Below, piece by piece: positions 1 through 11,050 of a DNA stretch of 64,000 nucleotides. The stretch comes from Pristionchus mayeri (lineage: Eukaryota; Nematoda; Chromadorea; Rhabditida; Neodiplogasteridae). The notes beneath the pieces are model-generated. The model searched no databases, had not been told where the DNA came from, and saw only the letters and a list, made by a program, of their open reading frames with translations. A program made the translations under genes and the position numbers. Positions within the stretch are counted from its first letter, which is position 1, and each line of letters begins with the position of its first letter. The stretch covers positions 44,076,020 through 44,140,019 of the forward strand of contig BTRK01000006.1 of NCBI GenBank assembly GCA_036245805.1. The letters are read 5' to 3'.

Positions 1-796
1 TCGGTTTTGAATCGATGGATTGCACTCCCCGCTTTTCATGAATTTTCAATATTATGCGGCAGTGCGAATGACGTGGGCGTGCATGTTGACAACTTGGCGC
101 AGTTCGCTCCCTATCCCACTTACTCTTTCCTTCTTACCACCTTCTCTCATCATCAATCCATAATCTTTACCTATCTCTCAGATGATACCTTTCCGCACTT
201 ATCACGGTCAAAGTACTCGAAAACCTACAAGAGCTAGCGTCAGCGTCGTTTAAAGTCAGAGTACACTAAATTCGTTCGCTCTCTCAATTTCCACCCTCTA
301 AGATCTGACAAAACTCAAGGTTGTTCGACGCGGTTCCTTCCCGTTTTCGCTCAAACACCAGATCGATAACAATCAGTTAGATAAAAAACATGATCCGACT
401 AACAAAAAAGGTCAAAAGACACGAGAGGTGGGTGAAGGAGGAGGGAGGGAAGGAGTAAACCGCTTTCAGGATCTCCCCTCCCCTCCCTCCTTCCCTTCTG
501 TCCCTCGAGGTATTTGCACAGTGCAGACCGCTCGAAGAATGGACAAGAACGAAGGGAGGAGGCGAGAGAGTGAGGGAATCGAGGAGAGAGATCGACGTCC
601 AGTCGACCATTTCGTCATCAGAAGGCCGCGGGGGGAGAGAGAAAACGGAGCCTATTTGACCACCCAGGAAAGGAGTGAGGGGAAGGAGGTAGGGTTGGAG
701 AAGTGTGGTAGGAGACTGAGAGGTGAACACGTTTTGTGGGACTAGGTCCTATTTACTATATAGTTTTTTAAATGTTTAAATATAATTTTTGCTGAC
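1..796. other. Window edge, no gene resolved
   Basis: The minus-strand gene at 797-2144 ends in this direction with an open splice donor, so further 3' exons must lie here or outside the window. A weak candidate acceptor sits near 715 on the minus strand, followed by a Pro/Ser-rich reading frame. The stretch around 420-720 is strongly purine/pyrimidine biased, which produces open frames by chance, so I do not call an exon. Confidence 0.4.
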
Positions 797-2144
797 CTTC
801 GGGCGGAACATTCGACGAGGAAGTAGTGGTGCCGTTGCCTGCAATTTAATAGCTACTTTTTGGTCCGCTAAAGATCTCGAGATTGTTTGGTTTTCGATAC
901 ATTCAGATTGATTTTCTAGATTAGATTGAGTTTTGCACAAACAATCACGCTAATTCGAAGTGAATGAGTCAGTTTTTCACCTCCGGCTGCGCCGATGGCG
1001 GCTAGCGTCGCGGCGACATCAGACGACGTCGCCGTCGAGGGGCCAGCCGGCGGAGGCAGGACGCCGCCCCCAGGCGACGACCCGTCAGCCAGAGTACCGC
1101 TCGCGGCCGCTGCAAAAAGAATTCGTCAATCTCATTTTTCCAATCCCCACATTTCATGGTAAAAACAATTTAGTTCCAGCGGGACCTTGTTTTTCCACGT
1201 AAAATAAATAATTATTGTTTTGGAATTCAGCTGCTTCGCAGAAGGAACTCATACTCCTCAGGGCATGGCTAGACCACGGGCGGAAAATATTCTAGAGTAC
1301 ACATATTTTGCGTTTTCAGGTGTGGTAGAACAACAAAAAATAACAAAATAGCGAATTGAGAAGAAAGAATGAGGCATGACTGGGTGACAAATATTCTAGA
1401 CCTGGTTTGCGCTTTCATATGTGCTAGTCAGTCAAGAAAAACAGAATACCAATTGAGAATTAGTATGACCGACCTCTCTGGAGCAACGAGGCTAGAGTCG
1501 GATTGCTGGTCTGGATGGATGTGAGCAGCGACTGATTCGTCAGAAGCGCAAGTAGCGTCGAGCTGGGAAGCTGATTGACGAAGGACGAGGAGAGCTGCAA
1601 ATCTCCCTTCTTGCATCAAATAACATCGATTAAACACACCGGAAAGCGGAATTGAAATGACAAAACTGTGCGGGAACCGGTAATTACAAGAGGAACCGAG
1701 ATTCCGTGTTAACATTATTGGATACGGTAGTGATCTACCTGGTGTAGATTGACGAGATGCGAGGCTGCTGCGAGACTTCCTGTCGGAAGGACGGAAGTGA
1801 TCGGTGTGAATTGACTCGCGTTGACTTGTGGGATCGTCCGGAGTACTAAAATGAGATTGTTAAGCACGAATTACAATGAGATTGTACCGCATGAACTGAT
1901 CAGTTTGCGATAATCACACCACAGTAACCGTACCCTGTGTTTCGGCAGGTGAGTTCTGGTAGGAGTGAGTGGCGGCCGCGACCTCCGACTGGACGGTCGT
2001 CACCTGCGAGGCCGGCTGGAAGAACGACGTCGCGGAGACGAGCGACGTCGTCGTTGAGGAGGGGAGGAGCAACGAGGAGCTGCCTGCGACTCCTGCTGAC
2101 AGCACCGACGGCGCGTCCGATGCACACGCCACTGAGGGATTATC
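797..2144 (-). CDS. Low-complexity Ser/Thr/Ala/Gln-rich protein, partial (5 exons)
   Basis: I do not recognise the family. Five minus-strand exons are supported by splice sites and by unbroken phase: 1934-2144, 1739-1845, 1474-1594, 981-1109 and 797-838 (in order of transcription). Each acceptor is a pyrimidine-rich AG, and the donors read gtacgg, gtagat, gtcggt, gtgaaa and gtcagc. The phases at all four internal junctions agree (1, 0, 1, 1). The ~203 visible residues are low complexity: a Ser/Thr/Val stretch with an SFFQPASQ motif in the first exon, Leu/Ser/Asn segments such as SSSFVNQLPSS and LLTNQSLLTSIQTSNP in the middle, then Gly/Pro/Ala and a TTTSSSNVPPE end. This looks disordered and could belong to a transcriptional regulator, but no domain is visible. 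The first exon starts with an acceptor and the last ends with a donor, so both ends of the protein are missing. GC-rich third positions support real coding. Confidence 0.72.
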
Positions 2145-2819
2145 CTGGAAAGTGAAATTCAGATTCTCAAGCTTCTGTTAAATCAATCGATAAATCAATC
2201 AATTTATTCAAGCTTTCAAGTTATGAACGCTTAGAAGATAAGTCCGAATTCAGAATATTTGGCCATCAACTTTATATTTTTGCCTCAAAAGTATCCCCTT
2301 CCGTGTTGAATTCACGATCAGTCGATCATGCGCGCGCGATTAAAAGACCAGAGGCCAACAAAGTCTACACAAATTCACGAGTGATAGATAAACGCGAAAT
2401 CAAAAGAAATTCAAATCGGCACGTAAGCATTCGGAGATGATTTCGAACCGATATCTCGTACTTCAAGAGAGCGAAAGCTGTGGCCTTGAGCAACCCCATA
2501 TAGGAAGTTTCCTAGTGAAATGGGAGAGCGGACAACGACGAAATCGACAATGTCGCGTGGCCACCACAGTGAAACAGGCAATTGGCAGTGATCAGAGAGG
2601 AGGGCGCTGAGTTTTGATGGCACCGAACTGCTGACGCAAGCAGGAAGCACACGAAGGAATGTGCCGTGATTTAACCGCTTCACTACTTCCCTCTACCCTC
2701 CTGTTACTGTCTCTCCACTACTCGACGAGTCGATCAATTCCTCCCCCTCGACGGTATCTCTCAGGTACTCTTTTTCTCTACACTCGCCCCCCGTATCTCC
2801 ACGCGCAAACTATCAATAG

Positions 2820-2862
<43 letters not shown>

Positions 2863-3300
2863 CAAAGCAACACAATCGCATAGACGTCCATGATATGCTA
2901 ATTGTTGAATCCTAAGACAGCTGAGTAGATGAAATACATTGATCGAAAAGTTTCGCGCCAGATCAATCAATCGAAATCGGTCGATTAATGCTCGATTGTT
3001 CGAGTGCGGATCTGTGGGAAGCGGGGGGATATGTAGGATAGAGAGGAGCCGCGCCCACTCGAACTTTCGCTATCACCCTCATTCATTCCCTTTCTCGACA
3101 CTAAGCGAGAGCAGCTCAGTGGTCGCTAACCTTGGCTGTGGAAAGAACGGGATCGAGTCTGCTCTCCGATCGAGTCGCACGTTCGAATCAGCGATGGGAA
3201 AAAAGCGCCTATTTGTGGAGCACACGGTTCACCTATTTTTATCGAGAGTACAAGGAAACACTCGGGAGCTTCTCGCGGGTCAAGTAGCGGCAAAACAGGC
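2145..3300. other. Non-coding stretch with an AG microsatellite
   Basis: I see no exon that can be joined in phase to the gene at 797-2144. A possible small minus-strand exon lies around 2455-2510 (acceptor ttcactag, donor gtacga), but its phase does not fit the next exon, so it is not called. The sequence probably belongs to an upstream intron or promoter of that gene. Confidence 0.4.
2823..2858. repeat. (AG)18 microsatellite
   Basis: An uninterrupted AG dinucleotide tract of 18 units. It is the cleanest of many short GA tracts in the first 11 kb. Confidence 0.95.
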
Positions 3301-6300
3301 ACGTGACTCACGCACAATGATCGGAGAGATCAAGAACGAAATCGTCAGCGCAGAGAGAGAGACCGAGAGGCTTAAGGTCAATCGCTTATAGCAAAAGCGC
3401 GTGAAAGAGTAGTACGAACTTGGGAGGGGAGGATCCGGTGCATTTCCGTCTTTGCTTCTCTACTAGGCAAACTCTCTTTCCGCCCTCGTCTCTATGCGCC
3501 CTCTCCGACTCGCGCGTTCCCCCGCTCTCACCTCACTCTCATCTGGTCAAATATGAGTGTGTCCTGAGGTGGAAGACCCGACTCTTGACCGCCCCATTGT
3601 TCGCGCTTAAGCGGTAAAACGCTCATAGTACGCTCTACCTTAGCTGGATATGGATACGTATTCCTTAATCAAGTGCATGCGTTCTGGTTCTATAGTGGAT
3701 ACCGATTCAGCTTGTTTTTCGTATTTCTCGATTCGACTCAGTGCCTGGGAGAACGAGAGGGGAGAGGAATGGAAATCGCTCTCCGCTGCTTGAATATGCG
3801 AGAACGTAGCCAATGTCACGCCTAGAGGCAGAGGAAAGATGATTTGAGGGCCGGAAGAGAGGAGGGGGCGGAAGGGGGGCTGCAGTTCACGCAAATAACA
3901 GCAGGAGGATGAAAGGAGGCGAGCAATGGCCCGCTGGAGTCTTAACAGCAGTCACTAATCATTCTCTTCCACCTTCTCCCCTGCTTTTTGTGCTCTCCTT
4001 CCTCTTCTCGGTGCACCTGGCCTCTCTCCCTTGCTTCCAGCCTCTCCGCGGTGACTGGGACCGCAGAATGCATCTGTGGGTGCTGCCCATTCGGCCCATC
4101 TGGGGCTTTCGCCTCATCGTCATTTCTTCTGCGAGAGCCAGAAGAGAAAGACGTGCGACAACGTCGAAGAAAGGAAGGAAGCCGAAGAAAGGGGACGAGA
4201 AAACGGAAGATAATTAGGTTGACTAGTAAGACTCCCCCCTCCCTCCGCTCCTCCTCCCCTTTCTTCCTTTCCCTTTCCTCTCATCTTCTTCTCCTTCTCG
4301 AGAATTCCGAGATTCTGGCGGTCGTCCATCACACGGGGGAAAATGTGGTGCGAGAAGTGAGGAGAGGGAAGCACTAGAGGGAGGAAGAGGAAGCCGAGCA
4401 ACAACTGTTAAGAGAGGAGGAGGAGGGCGGCGAAGAAAGAGGATGTCGAAAGTGAACAGGTGTGCTCAGAACAAGGTGGAGACCCCACGAGGCCGGCTAT
4501 TGTCGGCAACGTCTTCGCATATACTACTGCCTATATCCCCGCGCGAGCACTTTGGATTACTGTAGTACCATGAGCAGCGCGACAAACAAGGTGAACTATC
4601 GACTCAATCTCACACTGTGCCTGGGAACGAGTAAGTGTGCACAGCTGCTGACTAGGATTCGGCTAAGGCTCTGCACGGTATATACGGAGATTACATCAAG
4701 GACATCAAGAAAGAATACATCAAGGAAGAGATTACAGTAATCACATAAGCGAATCTACAGTAATCTACCGTACCAGTTCCGCTTGTTTCCAGGCGAGATA
4801 CTTTTTCATCATTCGTCCAAGGCGACGGCTCGCATCTGCGTATGCTATGCGAGGTCGACAGTGACGGGTCCTGCAAGGAATCGATCGTTACGTTCCCAGA
4901 AAACGACCGGTTGACAAGCCAACGACACGCGAAACGGAATACGTAATGAACAAGGCGTGATCTTTGAATCAGAGTAAGCATAATATTTGTGAACAACTTA
5001 GGACTGCGATAAACAGAAAGGCATATCACGAGAGGGCTCGAGGTCACATTCGACGCATCACGATGAACACGCGGGATTGTACAGAGCAACAACGTCAAAA
5101 ATCTAGATCTATGAAGTCTGTTAGCAGATTTCATCGGTCTAATTCACATTTCCTTATTAGACTTGAGGTCATGATGAATCATTCAAACATTGCACTGAAG
5201 CTACTGATCAGGACTTTAACCTGCGAATGGGTGCTCAAGAGAGGGAGAGGGAGAGGGAGAGAGAGGAGGGGAAATAAGGACACTCTGTGGCGGGGCTTAT
5301 CGCGATAAGGAGCGCCTGTCGTTGACAAGGATGTCGGGTTGCCAGAGACTGTGCGTCTAATCGATGCCTAATACCAGTGAGAGGGAGGAGAAGCTACGTG
5401 AAGCCGGCCGATCGAAGAAGGAAAGAGAAGAGGAGAGAACACTCGCACTTTAGTTGTGATGGAAATAATAGAACGAGAGGACTGGGAAACCGTACAAAAC
5501 AAGCGCCGCGCGAGCCACTCTTCCATCTCACCATTGGCTCTCGTCTCTCGCACCTTCCCATAACGTACTGATTGACCTATCTGCCAGTGGTCAGGGATCA
5601 AAACGAATGGTGTTATACAGCTACTTCGGGTTCCGAGAGCATGTCGGCTTCCTCCTCCTCCTCCATCCCCGCCCTCTTGTGTGTTTCCAGTGTTTACGAG
5701 ACTCGAAGACGAAGGAAGAGGATGAAGAAGGGGGAGTGGTTTCGAGAACTAGCGAAAGAGGGAGGCAGTCACTAGGGATCTCTGCGCGCAGAAATAGGGA
5801 AGGGAAGCAATAGACACCTTGCATAACGACTGTGCTTGCATGCAATGAACATGGAGTTTGGGAAATAAATTGATTGAAAATGTATGATATGCGTGAGATG
5901 CAAATGTGTCTCAGCCTGTTTTCGGAAACTGCTGCCCTTTTCTTTCCCGGACAGACAAGGAAAGCACATAACAATCGAGCCTCGCTTCTGTCTGGAAAAG
6001 ATAGGGGGGACGGTATGGAACGAGGGAACGGAGGAGGAAAAAATACTGGAAATCCTGAGAGTGGGTTCGGCGTGAAAAACAAGAGAGAGAGAGACGCACA
6101 CAGAAGAAGGAAGCCGGACAGCACGTCATCATGCATGGTCGAAGTAGGGTAAGGAAGAAGAAGACGGTCGTCGGGGGAAGAAGGGGAGCAGAGGAGGGAA
6201 GTAAACGAATTTGGGACTAGCCGAGTCTCGCTCTACTCGCAACTTTCCAGAGCCCTTCCAAATATGAGAGAGAGAGAAGAAGAAGGCGAGATTCGCTCTA

Positions 6301-9300
6301 GGGTTTTCTGCGGGAGGAGGAAATAATATTCTGTGCGCACCATCGACCAGATAAGAATAAGCGGGTGTGGAGAGCGAAGACCGTAACCCGTCATACGCTT
6401 CTTCCCTCCCCTTCCTCCATTGCTCTCCCCCGACTTCCACTATACTCGAATAACAGTACTCTCCATGGAGATATACCGTAGCGATGACATGATCGGACAA
6501 AGTGAGGAAAAATTGTCGTGTTTTTGAGCCGCTCGTAGATGCGTTCACGAGCCCTCAGGGAACCACAGATGAGCCGGGAACTTTACATGGGATGACAGAA
6601 TTACTGTAGCGGTGATGAGAAGGAAGGGCGCGGAGGATGGCATAGGAGCAATGAGGAGCACTATCACGCAGGCAAACAAGTCGCTCTCGAGTGGACTGAT
6701 GATTGGGAGACCCGAAACAAAAGTTGAGGAAGAGAAGGCGGAGGAAGAAAAAGAAGAAGAAGACATGGGAAGTGGGGGCTGAACAGGCGCGTTTCATCGC
6801 GGAAATCCAGTGGGTGGATGACGGAAATAGTGTAGAGGTGAAAGCTTGGGCTGCTAAACATCCTACTGCCCACTCTGCTCCCGATAAGTGACACGATAAT
6901 AACCGGTGGAAAAGGTTGATGAGATTGAGACGCGGTAGACGATGAGGCGAATATGACACGCCAAATGAGGTAATCTCTAATTGCATCTTACATTTCGCGA
7001 CATCCAACCATCCTCCTCGGAACCCTGTGCGAGAATCGAAGAAAAAAAAGCAGTTTGAAGCGATTTTAGAGGAGCGGAAATGGAGAGAAGCGATGGGGAA
7101 GGGGGAGGAGGAAGGAAGGAAGAAAGAGGGAAGGGGACGGGGAGGGGGAAGAATGATGGGAGAGGGAGGGGAAGGAGACGACGAAGAAGAAGAAGAAAAA
7201 GTAGAAGAAGCTGCGAAGAGTTTCGTCTCGAGAGAATATTCAAGGAGATGGAAGTGGAAAGAACTGCGCTTTTCTCTGCACACAAGTTGCCAAGAATGAT
7301 AAGATGAGACGGAGCATGAGATAGAGCTTCGCGACGAGTCGTTCTATCAAGAATGGCGGGCTTCCCGAATCAGGCGGTAAAGCAAGGCGAGAACGCTTCC
7401 GTCAGTGTCTCAAGCTAGCGGAAAGAGGGCGGATGTTGCGATGGCGGCCGATAATTTTACGCTATTGCGCGCGAGTCTCCGTTTCCGCGAAATGTGCGGG
7501 GACTAAGTGCGAGAGAGCTAGATCGAAGAACTATGAGCATGAAAACATCGGGGCGAAAGTGGGGGAAGGAGGAGGAGGAAAGTTGTGAGGTCAAGTCAGA
7601 GACGCGGACTGCTGAGGACGGAAAGTGTTGAGAATCGAAGAGAAGAGAAGACGAGGAGGAGGAGGAAATAGCGGAGAGAGACAGTTGGAGGGGGAAGAGG
7701 AAGAGAGTGGGGGACTGGGAATAGACGAGGAGAGGGGGAAGAGGGAATGGGGGCAACGGGAGCCTGGGCCAGGCGAGACCCCGAAAGTGCATTGATGACA
7801 AGCCCGAGTGAGCACAGCAGAAGTCCTCGTGTGAGTGTAAGAGATGCAAGGCGGTCGGGGCAGAGGAGAGAGGGAAGGAGAGGTGATGAGAGAGAGGGAG
7901 GAAGGAATGATGAGGTCTGCGCTGTGTGATTTGGTCTCTGTCTCTCCTCGGGATAATTTAGTGTCTGAGAGCGGCGAGAGATAGACAGGTTCTGTCTCTG
8001 GAAGGAAGGGAAGCTCGCCTTGCATGTTCGAGACGGATACTATTCATGCTGTCATCGCACGATGAATACCGAGTAATGGATGATGGATGCGGAATATTTA
8101 GGGGCAAAGGCCGGCAGCAGCAGGAGCGACGGTAGTCGCACGAACGAGGAAGGCTCGAAGAAGCAGTGAGAAGTACGATGACCGAAAAACATGCCTCTTC
8201 TCCTGTCCTCCCCGGCTTCCTTCCCCCTCTATTTCCTCGCCGAAAACATCGCTTCCGATACTCGGAAATGCTTGAGATTCGTTCCACTTCAGGCACGCGC
8301 CGAATCCGCACACACAGATAATTAGAAAGGATTGGGAACATTGTAGACTTTGGACTCTGGCCTCTTCTCCCGACAATGAGTATGGAAGTGTGGAGGTTAT
8401 ATCTCAGAACAAGATCCCGTGGTTTCCGCTTGGGGGACCAATAACATATTTCTAGAAAGATTCTAGAAGGATACGGCTGTGAAGCTTGCACGGATGTGTC
8501 AACAGTCACCATGGAGAGTCTTCTAAGCGGAAACCACGGGACTCTGCCTTACTTCCAAGATATAGCCTCCACTCTTCCCTAATGAAAGAGTGAGATTGGG
8601 AACCAGGGGCGCAGCTCGGGTGTCAGTGAGAGACCAATAGAGACTCATCATGGAATATGAATACTAGGAACCACTAAAGTGTCGGGCCAATGGAGGGAGA
8701 GACGGAGTCTCATTGCATGACGAGGCGGACGTTAGTGCCTGCTCTCGGAGGAGGAGAAGGCAACTCTCTTTCCTTCTCTCACTTCTCCCTTCTCGATATC
8801 TACCTCACCTGCTCATAGAATCGGAAATGAAGTGGTGTGTGTGTGTGGATGGAAGGAATGGGGAGCGAGGGAACTGGGAGTGGAAGGCCTAGAGGGATCT
8901 CTAATGAGAGGAACGACCATTCCATTGCTATGCACGCAATGACGGAAGAACGGAGGCTACAGTAGGCGAGGATACTGTAGCTTGAATTCATTCCTCCCTA
9001 GGTCGGAGTTACGCAAATGGAGGCACATTCTTCCTATTTTGACCCCTCATTTGCGCCCATCTGACATCTATCAGAGGTGAGGCGAAAATGATTACTTCCA
9101 CTGCTCCCGTGGAATGGGCGCCCGATTGATGGCAGTTTCCTCCTACCCCCTATTCCCCCCCTCTTCTTCGTCTTCTTCCCTAGAGCTTTTTCCGCGTGAC
9201 GATGTTCCGGAAAGAGAGGGCCCGCGGGCGGAGGGAGAGCGAGAGAGCAGGGATTGGGGGGAGACGGAAGAGAAGCGAGAGGCGGGCGGAGCCGATGTTG

Positions 9301-11050
9301 TCGGAAGGAAGGAGAAGACTGACTGACGGATTCTTCCAGAGGAGAAGAATTCGAGCATGGAGTGAGAGAGAGAAGGAGAGGCTAGACTGATAAGATACTA
9401 CTCTATTGTATTCAGTGGACTTATGATTGCCTCAGCTACTCTTCCTCCCACTCTTCCTCATCTTCTTCCTCCACATCCACACATTGGATTAATGAGCGCA
9501 CAGATTCGAGACCGAGAGCGAGAAAGAGAGCCACACAGCAATAATATTATGAGCAGCTCTCCCTCTTTTTACTGCGGAGGAATTGCAAAGAATTGAGCTA
9601 CGCAGCGAATGGAAGGGAGGACGCCTGCGTGCCCACTGGAGCGACCTGAAATCTGTCTCCGAGTCGGCCCAGGAGTCTTCTGCCCACGAGGCCCTTACTC
9701 CCCCCCCAGCTCTCTTCGAAAGTCGAGTGCCTCATGCAAACAATCGTCGGAAGTATGCCTGAGGAGGAATGGCTCAATCTCTCAGAGAACAGACCTCCTC
9801 CCCTCTGACATTTGAGCATGAAACTGAGGGTAGAAAGTGAGAAGACATGATGGACTAATAACACGAGACGTAAGGAGAAGCGTGATGACATTATTCAGCC
9901 GGTAAGTCTGTCTGGGAAAAGGAGCGACGAGAGAGATATTTTTCTATCGCTGACTAAGAGTAATCGCGCGCAAGTAAATGTCGGTGGTTCAATGATTCAT
10001 GATTGCAAAAAAAATACAGAGAAGATAAAAAGCAAAGCTTCGAAAATAGGACGCGGCAGTGGCACAGAGACGTAATGATGGAGAAGGAGGCGGAGGGAGA
10101 TCCTCTCCTTTAGAAATCTATCACGTCGTTCGGAGCATCAACAAAACAGAACGAAAGCGAATTGTCGCCACGGTGAATCGATTGCGAATCAGCGGTTGTT
10201 GGCGATAATACATCTAGATTTATATATAGTAGGATAAGGCGGCGCGAGAGGGTGGCCACAGCGATACAGTGGTACAGAGAGAGAGAGATAGGAAAGAGCG
10301 AGAGGAGAGGAAGCGAAAACGGACGAGATCGCATGAGATTGGGAGGAAGAGGACGAAGGGGAAAGTAGAGGAAAGAGGAAGGAAGAAGTAAGAGAGAGCG
10401 AGAGAGAATGGAATGAATGAAGAGGGCGACCTTGTTGGACACACTCCTCTTTCAGTTCAAGAGGGGGGAGGTACGAGACATTTAAGAGTCAAGATTGAGA
10501 TGCGAACACGCGTGATTCAATTATGATCGATTTTGAATGGAGAAACATCAAGGGATCATCGATTCACATTATACGCCGCATTCCGACACGATCGAGATAG
10601 AGGGGGAAAGGAAGTTCCGAGAAAGGAGCAGGAATAGAGAGAGGCACACTTACACGAGACGAAAGTGCAATCAACGCCCTTGCGGATCAATGAGATTCGC
10701 CGACTTTAGAGATTGAGCGAGCAATGAAACGAAACAAAGAAGATTATATTTGGGAACTGAGCAAATTAGAGTCGCCGGTCGGTCAGTGATCTCGGACGGT
10801 CACCATCCATTCCCCTTCCTTTCCCGAACAGAAATAGAGAAAAAGAGTTGGCTCTCAGAGATCGGCCGGACACGCACGGGCGCATACAACACAACAAAAA
10901 TGCGGACGGCGCGTGATCGGCTCGACTCTATAGAACGGGGGAGGCAGCCGAGTCGAGCTCGAGCAAAAATACGGTCTCTTCGTTCCAATAGCTCTCTAAC
11001 CACGAGCGGCACGAATGGCTGAATTTCGAACGCTACGTTTTAAGAACCCT
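3300..11050. other. GA-rich non-coding region
   Basis: The plus strand is rich in GAGA, GGAGG and GAAGA runs over several kilobases, with a few CT-rich islands, for example near 3480-3560 and 4220-4310. All three stop codons are poor in pyrimidines, so the pyrimidine-rich minus strand has long open frames by chance. Frames of 170-240 codons at 5621-6136, 6555-7283 and 7958-8512 have no domain, no consistent codon use and no splice context. I see no gene here. The region may be intron or upstream regulatory DNA of the minus-strand gene at 797-2144. Confidence 0.5.
8385..8577. repeat. Imperfect inverted repeat, ~50-bp arms
   Basis: The left arm at 8385-8433 and the right arm at 8525-8577 are reverse complements with a few mismatches and a small gap. 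They share CCCGTGGTTTCCGCTT and GTGGAGG-TATATCT blocks. The unpaired centre is about 91 bp. It could be a miniature inverted-repeat element. No clear target duplication is visible. Confidence 0.7.

Noticed and set aside
1969..2181. Plus-strand open frame opposite an exon of the minus-strand gene
   Set aside because: An in-frame stop directly precedes it and no acceptor fits. The minus-strand exon has good splice sites and phase.
5621..6136. 171-codon minus-strand open frame
   Set aside because: Low-complexity Ser/Pro/Phe composition from a CT-rich strand; no supporting features.
6555..7283. 242-codon minus-strand open frame
   Set aside because: Homopolymeric Ser/Phe/Pro content directly mirrors GA repeats on the other strand.
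7958..8512. 184-codon minus-strand open frame
   Set aside because: It crosses the inverted repeat at 8385-8577 and shows no protein-like pattern.
10014..10026. 13-base match to the U6 snRNA ACAGAGA region
   Set aside because: The match ends immediately on both sides and no other U6 feature is present; probably chance in GA-rich DNA.
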